Source: Colivivens sp964452915 (GTDB lineage: Bacteria; Bacteroidota; Bacteroidia; Bacteroidales; Bacteroidaceae). Taken from it: a stretch of 64,000 bases of DNA. A model generated the notes under the pieces. That model searched no databases. It worked only from the letters and a program-made list of their open reading frames with translations, and was not told where the DNA came from. The translations under genes were made by a program, and so were the position numbers. The stretch lies in NCBI GenBank assembly GCA_964452915.1, contig CAYVNW010000009.1, positions 1 to 64,000 of the forward strand. Direction: 5' to 3'. Within the stretch, counting starts at the first letter, position 1. Each line of letters begins with the position of its first letter. This document shows positions 36,053 through 44,375 of this stretch, piece by piece.

Positions 36053-36952
36053 CTATTCTATCCCTTTCTTACGAAATTTTGACGGCGACATTCCAAACTG
36101 GCGGCGCACGTAGGTTCCGAAGAATGATACGTTTGGAAAACCGATTCGGTCGCTGACTTCTTTGATGGTCAAATCGGTATGCAACAGGTTGTAGCGTATT
36201 TCCTCACGGGTAAACTGGGCAATCCAGCTCGACGCGGGCCGGCTGCTGTAGCGTGTACACAACATGCTGAGATATTTTTCAGTTACGTTCAGACGAGCTG
36301 CATAGTATTTCACCGGACGGTGTTTGACCGGTTCATCGGAAAGCATCCGCAAGAAATCGTTGAAGAGGGTCTTACCATGTGAGGGTGCCGCCGTTTCATT
36401 TGCTTTCCCTGTATCGTTGTCAAGCACACCCAGCACGTCGAACAACATGGCTTGGATAATAGAGTGCATGCTTATAGTGCTGTTGCAGCGGTCCTTATGC
36501 TGCATCTTGAATCGAATAAGTTCATAATAGTATATGAACTGTTCTTGGTCGTCTTCTGGCAGTGAGACTACGTTGGTTCGCCGATTGTGTACCGACATGT
36601 TCCAACTGTTCACCTGTTCACCCAGCATGGAGTGAATGATGTCATCGCTCAGACACAACACCTTACTTTCGAAATCGGGACTGAACAGGAACTTGTCGAG
36701 CAGCACATGCGGTGCACTCAGCAGTATCTGCTGTTCGTTGAGCATCAGCAGCGTGTCGTTGATGTCGAATTGGATGCGCCCTTTCAGACAAAGTATGATG
36801 AAATTCATTCGGTTTGCATAGATAGGGGCAACAGTGGTCAGGTTGGATATGTTGTCAATTATGGCTACATCTCCGTCATAGTATTCGACCAGGGGTGTGA
36901 AACTGTCCAGAACTTCAAGGTCGAGATTCTTTGTTGTATTGTTCTTCTCCAT
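36053..36952 (-). CDS. AraC-family transcriptional regulator
   Basis: The 299-residue protein (start at ATG 36952, MEKNNTTKNLDLEV) has an N-terminal cupin-like sensing part (FIILCLKGRIQFDIND, about 50-75) and a C-terminal AraC double helix-turn-helix. The first helix pair is around AARLNVTEKYLSMLCTRY. The second is at LTIKEVSDRIGFPNVSFFG, followed by YVRRQFGMSPSKFRKKG. The longer open frame would cover the promoter. It is divergent from the export operon that begins at 37137, only about 180 bases away, so it is the likely regulator of that operon. The inducer is unknown. Confidence 0.9.
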   Translation of the reverse strand: MEKNNTTKNLDLEVLDSFTPLVEYYDGDVAIIDNISNLTTVAPIYANRMNFIILCLKGRIQFDINDTLLMLNEQQILLSAPHVLLDKFLFSPDFESKVLCLSDDIIHSMLGEQVNSWNMSVHNRRTNVVSLPEDDQEQFIYYYELIRFKMQHKDRCNSTISMHSIIQAMLFDVLGVLDNDTGKANETAAPSHGKTLFNDFLRMLSDEPVKHRPVKYYAARLNVTEKYLSMLCTRYSSRPASSWIAQFTREEIRYNLLHTDLTIKEVSDRIGFPNVSFFGTYVRRQFGMSPSKFRKKGIE

Positions 36953-36976
36953 CTCTTCTGTTTGTTTTTTTACAGG

Positions 36977-36984
36977 CAAAGGTA
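36977..36984 (-). promoter_or_regulatory. promoter -7 element for the AraC-type regulator
   Basis: TACCTTTG on the minus strand (CAAAGGTA on plus) lies 25 bases upstream of the regulator's ATG. No upstream TTTG box is clear. The region between this gene and the divergent operon probably holds the operator. Confidence 0.5.
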
Positions 36985-37136
36985 GGTAATATTCCACAAT
37001 TATAGTATCGTAAACACCTTCATTTTTGTTCAAAACGGCTACCTGTTCGCCAATCCTACGATTCTGGGGAAATTTCGAACAAACAATATCACTACATATG
37101 TACGAAATTTGCACTCGAAATCAAACAAAACACTAT

Positions 37137-38132
37137 ATGGAGAAAAAACAGATAATTCAGACTATTGTAAAGAGTAAGGTACTGTTCACTGGTTCGGCTC
37201 TGCTCTTATTGGTTATTATCGCCACTATCGTAGGGTTGCTGCTTCCTAGGCATGTTCCTACAATACAAGGTCAGCTTGAAACGACCGACTACCGTGTGGC
37301 TACCAAGGTGCCGAGTCGTGTGATACGCCTTGCTGTGGGCGAGGGCGACCGTGTGCACACGGGTGACACATTGGCATGGCTCTCCGCACCTGAGGTTGAG
37401 GCTAAAGAACTGGCAGCGCAAGCCTCGCACGATGCTGCATTGGCAAACGACCGCCTTATTAAAGAAGGTACGCGCAAGGAAGTTATCCGCAACTATTATG
37501 AACGGTGGCAACAATCGGTGGCTCAAGCCGACATTTGCGAAAAAACATACCGGCGTATTGCCCGACTGTATGAGCAGGGAGTGGCTACTGAGCAGAAACG
37601 TGATGAGGCCAGGGCTGCTTACGATGCTGCGACCCGACAGGCAAAAGCCGTAGAAGAACAATACCGTATGGCTATTAATGGTGCTCGTGAAGAGGAACGC
37701 AAGGCATCGGATGCCACTGCAAGGAGTAAGGATGCTGAAACAGCCGAGGTGAAAGCATTAGTCGATGAGACAGTCTTAACGGCACCGACAGACGGGGTGG
37801 TAACTGAGGTGTTTGTCGAACCAGGTGAGATTGTCGGCAGTGGAGCCCCAATCATGAACGTGGAGACCGACGAAAGTTGGTTTACCTTCTATTTTACTGA
37901 GGATAAACTGCAGGGCATCGACTACGGATCGGTAGTGCGTGTTTATCGTCCGGCATCGGGCGACACGGCAGATGCACGGATCACCCGTATCAACAACGCC
38001 GGTGATTTCGCCTCATGGAAAGCTACTCGTGCCTTGGAAGATATCGACCTCAAAGTTTTTGACGTGCGTGCCACTCCGATAAAGAAGATTAAGAGTCCGC
38101 ACGGAGGCGAATCGGCAATACTGCTGAAATGA
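37137..38132 (+). CDS. HlyD-family membrane-fusion protein (export operon, adaptor 1)
   Basis: The 331-residue protein starts at ATG 37137 (MEKKQIIQTIVKSK). It has one membrane anchor (LLLLVIIATIVGLLLP), a first half-lipoyl segment (KVPSRVIRLAVGEGDRVHTGDTLAWL), a long alpha-helical hairpin (about 90-200, with EQKRDEARAAYDAA) and a second lipoyl half (APTDGVVTEVFVEPGEIVGSG). HlyD-type adaptors link an inner-membrane exporter to a TolC channel. It opens an operon with two ABC-2 permeases, TolC and a second adaptor. The EQKRDEARAAYDAA block is identical in the second adaptor (42101-43105), which points to an old duplication. Confidence 0.9.
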   Translation: MEKKQIIQTIVKSKVLFTGSALLLLVIIATIVGLLLPRHVPTIQGQLETTDYRVATKVPSRVIRLAVGEGDRVHTGDTLAWLSAPEVEAKELAAQASHDAALANDRLIKEGTRKEVIRNYYERWQQSVAQADICEKTYRRIARLYEQGVATEQKRDEARAAYDAATRQAKAVEEQYRMAINGAREEERKASDATARSKDAETAEVKALVDETVLTAPTDGVVTEVFVEPGEIVGSGAPIMNVETDESWFTFYFTEDKLQGIDYGSVVRVYRPASGDTADARITRINNAGDFASWKATRALEDIDLKVFDVRATPIKKIKSPHGGESAILLK

Positions 38133-38155
38133 CAAATATTAAAATATAAAATGAA

Positions 38156-39340
38156 ATGCAGAGCATAAAAAGTTTTTTCAACCGCTTAGCGTATATCATA
38201 CGACGTGAACTGAACATGTACAGCCGACGGCCTGTGTTCCTTTTTTGCATGGTCATCGCACCCTTGCTGTGTACATTCTTCTTCACAACACTGATGTACC
38301 ATGGTCTGCCTACACGCATGCCAACAGCGATTGTGGATGAAGATAAGACTCACGTCACGCGTATAGTATGCCGACTGCTCGACTCATACGAGAAGATAGA
38401 AGTGAAATACGTATTTAATAACTTCCACGAGGCACGCAAGGCTATGCAGCAGGGAAAGATATACGGATTCTTCTATATTCCTGACGGTCTCACAGAAGAG
38501 TGTGAGTCACAACGGCAGCCTACCATATCGTTCTACGCCAATGAGTCGTACTTCCTGCCGGCAAGCTTGATGTTCAAAGATTTCAAGACATCTTCGGTTC
38601 TTGCCGGGCTTGCTCTCACCCGAAGCAGTATACGGGGACAAAGTGTGCGTGAAGAGCGGATAATGGGATTGCTTCAGCCCATTACCATCGAGACTCATCC
38701 GCTGAACAATCCGTTTCTCGATTACTCTGTCTACATGAGCAATATGTTCGTTCCAGGAATATTCATTCTGTTGATATTGCTGACCACTTCATATACGATA
38801 GGATACGAATGGAAAACGGAGCAGCAGCAACGTCTCTATGCCATTTCGGGCCGGAGTCCTGTAGTGGCACTATTGGGGAAGCTGTTGCCTCAGACTGTCA
38901 TATATACTATATTAATGTGGTTCGTAGACGTGTGGTTCTATAAGTATCTTGGTTTCCCTTGCAATTGCGGACTGCCTACTATGATGGCTGTCGGGTTCCT
39001 CACTGTCATTGCAAGTCAAGGGTTCGCTACATTCCTGTTCGGGATTCTGGCAGGTGAGATGCGGCTCGCGATGTGCGTATGTTCGCTTTGGGGCATACTC
39101 TCGTTCTCGATGGCAGGTCTGACCTTTCCTGTGACCGCCATGTCGCCATTCCTGCGCTTCATGTCTATATGGTTCCCACTACGCCACTACTACCTAATAT
39201 ACGTCAATTCAGCACTCAACGGCTATTCACTCCATTATGTATGGTTGTCTCTTGCCATGCTTGCATGTTTTGCATTCATGCCACTGCTCGTTTTGTCACG
39301 TTATCATAAGGCATTCAAACAATTCAAATACATCGCATAA
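38156..39340 (+). CDS. ABC-2-type permease (export operon, permease 1)
   Basis: The 394-residue protein has the ABC-2 layout: one N-terminal membrane helix (PVFLFCMVIAPLLCTFFF), a large outward domain of about 150 residues (PTAIVDEDKTHVTRIVC), then five or more helices (FVPGIFILLILLTTSYTIGY; LLPQTVIYTILMWFVDVWFY; GFATFLFGILAGEMRLAM; LSFSMAGLTFPV). It is like the YhiI/YbhS/YbhR permeases that work with HlyD adaptors. No ATP-binding domain is fused to it and none is encoded beside it. The substrate is unknown; drugs or envelope lipids are options for this class. Confidence 0.87.
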   Translation: MQSIKSFFNRLAYIIRRELNMYSRRPVFLFCMVIAPLLCTFFFTTLMYHGLPTRMPTAIVDEDKTHVTRIVCRLLDSYEKIEVKYVFNNFHEARKAMQQGKIYGFFYIPDGLTEECESQRQPTISFYANESYFLPASLMFKDFKTSSVLAGLALTRSSIRGQSVREERIMGLLQPITIETHPLNNPFLDYSVYMSNMFVPGIFILLILLTTSYTIGYEWKTEQQQRLYAISGRSPVVALLGKLLPQTVIYTILMWFVDVWFYKYLGFPCNCGLPTMMAVGFLTVIASQGFATFLFGILAGEMRLAMCVCSLWGILSFSMAGLTFPVTAMSPFLRFMSIWFPLRHYYLIYVNSALNGYSLHYVWLSLAMLACFAFMPLLVLSRYHKAFKQFKYIA

Positions 39341-39341
39341 A

Positions 39342-40502
39342 ATGAAAGACCTTATATATATATGGTATGATGAGTGTCGCACCGTGTTGCACGACAGTGG
39401 AATTGTCCTATTCGTCATACTTATGCCAATTTTCTATCCGCTGATCTACACCTACATATACAGCAACGAAGTGGCCCGCGACGTTCCGGTTGCCGTAGTA
39501 GACGACTGCGGTTCACATCTGTCCCGTGAGTTCATCAGTAAAGTCGACGGAACACCCGATGCTAAAATACTTGGCATCTACCGGAACATAACCGACGCTG
39601 AAGAACAAGTTAAGTTAGGAAACGCTTTTGGCATAATACATATTCCGGAATCGTTCAACCATGATCTTGACATGGGCAAACAGACGAGCATCGGACTGTA
39701 TTGCAACATGACCTCCATGCTCTATTACAAGGCACTGCTGATGGCTACCACTGATGTGTCGCTTGAGATGAATAATGATATAAAGGTGAAACGCATGGGA
39801 GCAACAACCATACGCGACGAGCAAATCGCCAAAATGCCGATTAAATACGATCATGTCAAGCTGTTCAACTCACAAGGCGGTATTGCGGCATTCCTAATTC
39901 CGCCTATACTGATGCTTATCCTCCAGCAGTCGCTGCTACTTGGTATCGGAATGGAAATGGGCAACACACGCGAGAAATACCGCGGATGCGTAATACCATT
40001 CAATTTCCACTATAAACGACTAATGCCCGTCTTGTGGGGTAAGGCTCTCTTTTATCTGCCTATATACTTTGTAGCGGCATTCTACATGGCGATATGCGTG
40101 TGCCATTGGTTTGAACTTCCTCAAATAGGCAGCTACTGGACGTTCCTTGCGTTCATCATTCCGTACTTGCTGGCATGCATCTTCTTTGGCATCACTATAT
40201 CTTCGTTCATATATCGCCGCGAGGATGTTATTCTGATTGTAATCTTCACATCACTGCCATTCCTCTATCTGTCGGGAATGACATGGCCACGCTCTGCCAT
40301 GCCTGCCTTTTGGAACTACTTCTCTTACCTGTTTCCTTCGACACTCGGCATGAACATCTTTCCGCGCATAATGACCACAGGCGCTGACCTACACGATATA
40401 GCACCGCTCTACACCGGGCTATGGATTCAGGTGGCATTCTATTTTGCAACATCCTGCCTGATCTATATCCGCAACATACGCAAAATGCTTTACAACAGAT
40501 AA
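39342..40502 (+). CDS. ABC-2-type permease (export operon, permease 2)
   Basis: The 386-residue protein starts at ATG 39342, one base after the stop of permease 1. It has the same layout: an N-terminal helix (IVLFVILMPIFYPLIYTYI), an outward domain (VPVAVVDDCGSHLSREF), and a C-terminal block of helices (GIAAFLIPPILMLILQQSLL; ALFYLPIYFVAAFYMAIC; FIIPYLLACIFFGITISSF; VILIVIFTSLPFLYLSGMTW). The pair probably forms a heterodimer. As for permease 1, no ATPase is nearby. The upstream open frame overlaps permease 1 and is not a real extension. Confidence 0.87.
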   Translation: MKDLIYIWYDECRTVLHDSGIVLFVILMPIFYPLIYTYIYSNEVARDVPVAVVDDCGSHLSREFISKVDGTPDAKILGIYRNITDAEEQVKLGNAFGIIHIPESFNHDLDMGKQTSIGLYCNMTSMLYYKALLMATTDVSLEMNNDIKVKRMGATTIRDEQIAKMPIKYDHVKLFNSQGGIAAFLIPPILMLILQQSLLLGIGMEMGNTREKYRGCVIPFNFHYKRLMPVLWGKALFYLPIYFVAAFYMAICVCHWFELPQIGSYWTFLAFIIPYLLACIFFGITISSFIYRREDVILIVIFTSLPFLYLSGMTWPRSAMPAFWNYFSYLFPSTLGMNIFPRIMTTGADLHDIAPLYTGLWIQVAFYFATSCLIYIRNIRKMLYNR

Positions 40503-40553
40503 ACGACATATTGAAATCAATAAACAGACAAACAACATATAATACATTCACAT

Positions 40554-42086
40554 ATGACAATGAAAAGGAATCATATTATTTCCATAATTTATACGGTGCT
40601 GGGCTTTGTTGTCACGCTCTTTGGTGGCAGTCAGACAATCAAGGCACAACACGTACTGACACTCGACTCGTGCCGTTCGCTTGCGCTTTCCGGCAACAAG
40701 CAGCTCGGTATTTCACAAGTGAACCGTAACATGGCCGAGAATCTCCGTAGTGCAGCACGTACCGACTACCTGCCTAAGGTGGACGCAGTGGGAACTTACC
40801 AGCTGACAAGCCGTGAAGTTTCGCTGTTGAGCAAAAGCCAGCAGAACTCACTCAACCACCTCGGTACAAACATAAGCAACGCTCTTCAAAACGACCTCTC
40901 TTCTGCCCTGCCTTCATTGGTGGAACAGGGCACCATCACTGCCGAACAGGCACAGAACCTCAGTAACTTGTCTGCACAACTGAGTCCGAGCATGGCATCG
41001 GCACTCAACAAGGCTGGTCAGAACCTTCGTAAAGACTTACGGACCAACAACCGTAACCTCTTTGCCGCAGATGTAATAATTCGGCAACCTCTCTACATGG
41101 GTGGAGCTATTAAAGCTACCAACCGTGTGGCTGATATCAACATCAACATGGCTGATGACAATATCGACCTTACAACTCAAAACACTATATACGAAGTGGA
41201 CCAGGCTTACTGGATGGTGGTGAGTCTCAGACAGAAACAAATTCTGGCAGACCAGTATCTTGCGCTTGTGGTTAAGCTCCACGATGATGTCGCTAAAATG
41301 CTCGAACAGGGAGTGGCTACAAAAGCTAATGAACTGACGGTGGCTGTGCGGGTAAACGAAGCGGAAATGCAACAGACACAAGTCGAGGACGGACTTGTGC
41401 TGGCACGAATGAATCTATGCCGGATATGCGGCATTGCTCTCGACAGCGATATCCATCTTGCTGACGAAGACAAAACCGACCTCATTGCTTCATACGGTGA
41501 ATATACACATGGAAATGGTGCCGATTACGACCGACGTCCTGAATTGCGCTTACTAAAAAACACCGTTGAGCTCAGTAAACAAAACACCATAATCATACGC
41601 GCGGCCTTTCTTCCGCAAGTATTGGCTACCGGTGGCTACTTCGTTTCAAACCCTAATGTGCTAAACAGCTACCGCAAAAACTTCTCGGGCCTTTTCCATG
41701 CAGGAGTCACTTTGCGTCTGCCATTATGGAACTGGGGAGAAGGGAAACACAAGACACGTGTGTCGAAGGCAACTACGCTGATTGCACAGATGGAACTCGA
41801 CGATATGAAAGAAAAAGTAGACCTTCAAGTCGAGCAGGCTGAATTCCGTATGAAGGAAGCATATAAAAAACTTAATATGGCAACTCACAACCTCAGTAGT
41901 GCAGAAGAGAACCTACGGTGTGCCAACGTGGGATTTAAAGAGGGCATGATGCAAACTGCCGATGTCATGGAGGCCCAAACTGCATGGCAATCAGCAAGGT
42001 CGCAGAAAATTGACGCTGAGATCGATGTCAGAATGGCACGTGTAAATCTATACAAGACAATGGGTATATTAAACGTAAACAATTAG
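40554..42086 (+). CDS. TolC-family outer-membrane channel (export operon)
   Basis: The 510-residue protein has a signal peptide (to about GSQTIKA at 32) and two outer-membrane-efflux repeats. The first runs from LTLDSCRSLALSGNKQL to the barrel strand PLYMGGAIKATNRV; the second follows the DRRPELRLLKNTVELSKQN block and includes LPLWNWGEGKHKTRV. It also has an inserted Ser/Ala/Leu-rich helical stretch (about 90-150, with NLSNLSAQLSPSMAS), unusual in length. TolC-like proteins form the trimeric exit channel for the export operon around it. It lies between the permeases and the second adaptor. Confidence 0.92.
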   Translation: MTMKRNHIISIIYTVLGFVVTLFGGSQTIKAQHVLTLDSCRSLALSGNKQLGISQVNRNMAENLRSAARTDYLPKVDAVGTYQLTSREVSLLSKSQQNSLNHLGTNISNALQNDLSSALPSLVEQGTITAEQAQNLSNLSAQLSPSMASALNKAGQNLRKDLRTNNRNLFAADVIIRQPLYMGGAIKATNRVADININMADDNIDLTTQNTIYEVDQAYWMVVSLRQKQILADQYLALVVKLHDDVAKMLEQGVATKANELTVAVRVNEAEMQQTQVEDGLVLARMNLCRICGIALDSDIHLADEDKTDLIASYGEYTHGNGADYDRRPELRLLKNTVELSKQNTIIIRAAFLPQVLATGGYFVSNPNVLNSYRKNFSGLFHAGVTLRLPLWNWGEGKHKTRVSKATTLIAQMELDDMKEKVDLQVEQAEFRMKEAYKKLNMATHNLSSAEENLRCANVGFKEGMMQTADVMEAQTAWQSARSQKIDAEIDVRMARVNLYKTMGILNVNN

Positions 42087-42100
42087 AACAATACAGCAAT

Positions 42101-43105
42101 ATGGACAAGAATAATGAAAAGACTGAACGCTTAAACATCATTGTGGCATTCGTTACCTTCCTGGTAATCGTTGTAAGCGTGGCATTAATCGGATACTTCC
42201 TGTTTGGTTACGAACCGGAAGACATACAAGGACAAGTGGACTGTCGCGAATACCGCATATCTTCAAAGGTGTCGGGACGTATAGTTAAGGTTATGGTTGA
42301 AGAAGGTGAATACATTCACGTGGGCGACACGCTTGCCATACTTGAAGTGCCTGAGATGGAAGCACAGCAGCGTGTGGCTCAAGCCTCGGAAGGTGCGGCT
42401 CAAGCAATGAGTGAGATGGCAGATAACGGTACCCGTGAGGAACAAATCCGTACTGCTGCCGAACTTGTACAAAAGGCAGAAGCATCAAGGACTCTCGCAC
42501 TGACTACCTATAAGCGTATGCAAAGTCTTTACGAGGACGGTGTGACTACGGAACAGAAACGCGACGAGGCCAGGGCGGCCTACGATGCGGCTGAGGCAGC
42601 GGTGAAAGCAGCTCAAAGCCAATACGAAATGGCATTAAACGGAGCACGGGAGGAGGAGAAACGTGCTGCTGCCGAAAGGGCAAAAGCCGCTCAAAGTAAT
42701 GTCGACATGGTCAATTCACTTCTCAAGGAGACTGTGCAAGTATCTGCAGTCAATGGTGAAGTCGACAAAATCTACACTCACGTCGGCGAACTCGTTGCTA
42801 CCGGCTCTCCAATCATGAACATCAATCTGCTCGACGATGTTTGGGGAAGGTTCAACATACGTGAGGACAGGCTCAATGGCATTCAGCCAGGGAGCGTCAT
42901 CATTGCTTACTCTCCCACATTCGACAAAGAGTATGCAATGGAAGTGTACTACATGAAGTGTGAGGATAAGTATGCTACATGGAAGGCAACGAAACCTGAT
43001 AAGGGTTATGATGTGAATACCTTTGAAATACGGGCCCGACCACAGAGTGTAAACACCGGCTTGCGCCCTGGCATGCTGTTGATACTTAAAGAGAACAAGA
43101 AATAA
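42101..43105 (+). CDS. HlyD-family membrane-fusion protein (export operon, adaptor 2)
   Basis: The 334-residue protein has one membrane anchor (FVTFLVIVVSVALIGYFLFG), a lipoyl half (KVSGRIVKVMVEEGEYIHVGD), an Ala-rich coiled coil (about 95-205, with EQKRDEARAAYDAAEAAVKA) and a second lipoyl half (SAVNGEVDKIYTHVGELVATG). A C-terminal tail (RARPQSVNTGLRPGMLLILK) completes it. It is a paralogue of adaptor 1 at 37137-38132. Two adaptors in one operon suggest a hetero-oligomeric fusion collar or two alternative complexes. It begins 14 bases after the TolC-like gene. Confidence 0.9.
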   Translation: MDKNNEKTERLNIIVAFVTFLVIVVSVALIGYFLFGYEPEDIQGQVDCREYRISSKVSGRIVKVMVEEGEYIHVGDTLAILEVPEMEAQQRVAQASEGAAQAMSEMADNGTREEQIRTAAELVQKAEASRTLALTTYKRMQSLYEDGVTTEQKRDEARAAYDAAEAAVKAAQSQYEMALNGAREEEKRAAAERAKAAQSNVDMVNSLLKETVQVSAVNGEVDKIYTHVGELVATGSPIMNINLLDDVWGRFNIREDRLNGIQPGSVIIAYSPTFDKEYAMEVYYMKCEDKYATWKATKPDKGYDVNTFEIRARPQSVNTGLRPGMLLILKENKK

Positions 43106-43130
43106 AATGGGACAGTCAAAGTGAGAAGTC

Positions 43131-43949
43131 ATGAGATGCCTGATTAATAAAAAATACAGTTTTCTCGAACCGGATATCCGGCAGATTCCGTCTCACGGTT
43201 ATCGGGTGGAGAAGGTGTTCTGCAACCGCCGCAACACAGTAGAGCTCGTATGCTTCCAAGGCAACTACTACGTAGTGAAACAGTATAAAAGGCCTACCCT
43301 TGCCAATTGTTTTGTCTACACGTGGCTGAGAAAACCAAAGACACAGCGCGCATACCGTAACGCCCTTATTCTTCAAGAGCGCGGCATACTGACAGCAGAA
43401 CCTGTTGCATTTATCGAACACTATAAATTTGGATTCTTCCACACAGGCTGGTTCATCTCCACCTACCTGCCTTATAAGAATGTACGGGATACATTCGATG
43501 ACATAACGGACAAGTATGAACGCCGGCGGTTTGCCATTGCCTTCGTGGAATTCACAAACCGGCTGTTCAAAAAGAATATCATCAATCAAGACTTTAATCA
43601 CAGTAATATACTGACATATAAGGACGGTAACATATATCGTTTCGCATTAATCGACATCAATCGGTTGAAGCTCGGTTGGCACTCCACATACGATGAGACG
43701 AAAGCACTCACACAGTTGCGACTCAACCCGGCTGAAACAAAGGAGGTATTGTCGGTATATGCCCGACTGTCGCAAAAGAAGCTGTGGCTTGTTACGGCAC
43801 TATACCATCTGAACCAAATAATATCACACGGCAAAAGCCGCGTGAAACACTGGCTCAAAGATAAATTAAACATACTACTGTCATTACAAACTATAAATTT
43901 CAATACAATGAAGGCACGAAAGGCATTACATTTTTATAAAACTATATAA
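43131..43949 (+). CDS. Kdo/WaaP-like lipopolysaccharide kinase family protein
   Basis: The 272-residue protein resembles the LPS-kinase (KdkA/WaaP) family, which has a protein-kinase-like fold. A candidate ATP-binding Lys is in YYVVKQYKRPT (near 50), the catalytic-loop equivalent is IINQDFNHSNILTY (near 150), and the metal-binding Asp is in RFALIDINRLKL (near 172). The usual catalytic loop is H-x-D-x-x-x-x-N; here N-Q-D-F-N-H-S-N replaces the first His, so activity may be altered. It is the last gene of the export operon, 25 bases after adaptor 2, which hints that the exporter deals with lipid A or sugar-lipid material. That link is inference. Confidence 0.8.
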   Translation: MRCLINKKYSFLEPDIRQIPSHGYRVEKVFCNRRNTVELVCFQGNYYVVKQYKRPTLANCFVYTWLRKPKTQRAYRNALILQERGILTAEPVAFIEHYKFGFFHTGWFISTYLPYKNVRDTFDDITDKYERRRFAIAFVEFTNRLFKKNIINQDFNHSNILTYKDGNIYRFALIDINRLKLGWHSTYDETKALTQLRLNPAETKEVLSVYARLSQKKLWLVTALYHLNQIISHGKSRVKHWLKDKLNILLSLQTINFNTMKARKALHFYKTI

Positions 43950-44016
43950 TCTACATCTAATATCCTTAAAATGAATCTTTACCATGATGCACACACCCTA
44001 TAATTAATCCGTTCGG

Positions 44017-44058
44017 AACTTGTTGGTGGAACAAACACCACCAACAAGTTTGTTTTTA
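44017..44058 (+). terminator. rho-independent terminator of the export operon
   Basis: AACTTGTTGGTGG (44017-44029) pairs perfectly with CCACCAACAAGTT (44038-44050) around an 8-base loop, and a T run (TGTTTTT) follows. It lies about 70 bases after the kinase-like gene. Confidence 0.85.
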
Positions 44059-44191
44059 TGCCAGCCACAACCGGCAATTCTCACGTTCATCGTCTCCAGA
44101 CTCCGACGTTCGGCGTATGCAAACTCGGGATGTCCAAAACAGGGCAACCTGCATCTTTTTGCGCAAACCGCCTCTTTATAATCGAAATAAA

Positions 44192-44223
44192 TTTGGTCGT
44201 TAGAATAAAAAAGTGTTACTTTG
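44192..44223 (+). promoter_or_regulatory. promoter of mutAB
   Basis: TTTG at 44192-44195, a 20-base spacer, and TTACTTTG at 44216-44223. Only the second base of the TAnnTTTG box differs. The leader to the mutA start is about 145 bases. Confidence 0.7.
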
Positions 44224-44375
44224 CATTTTGGGCATGCAAGTGCATCAGCATAGGCGGGCTCGTGCGAGGTGACGTGAAGAGACTGATATCCTAACTGCAT
44301 ATAGACTCTCAGCCTCTCAAATCCTAAGACTGTAAACAGACATTACATACAATTTATTAATTTATACATTTAATT

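Larger units (their letters stand above)
43950..44375. other. intergenic region with terminator, promoter and 150-base leader of mutAB
   Basis: The region holds the export-operon terminator (44017-44058), a strong promoter (44192-44223) and a leader of about 150 bases before mutA. The leader has small hairpin possibilities, but I saw no cobalamin-riboswitch core. No gene is supported. Confidence 0.6.

Noticed and set aside
37026..37136. 37-residue N-terminal extension of adaptor 1
   Set aside because: It lies in the divergent regulatory region; MEKKQ at 37137 directly precedes the membrane anchor.
44224..44375. cobalamin riboswitch before mutAB
   Set aside because: No B12-box-like core could be recognised by eye; it is listed only as an open question.
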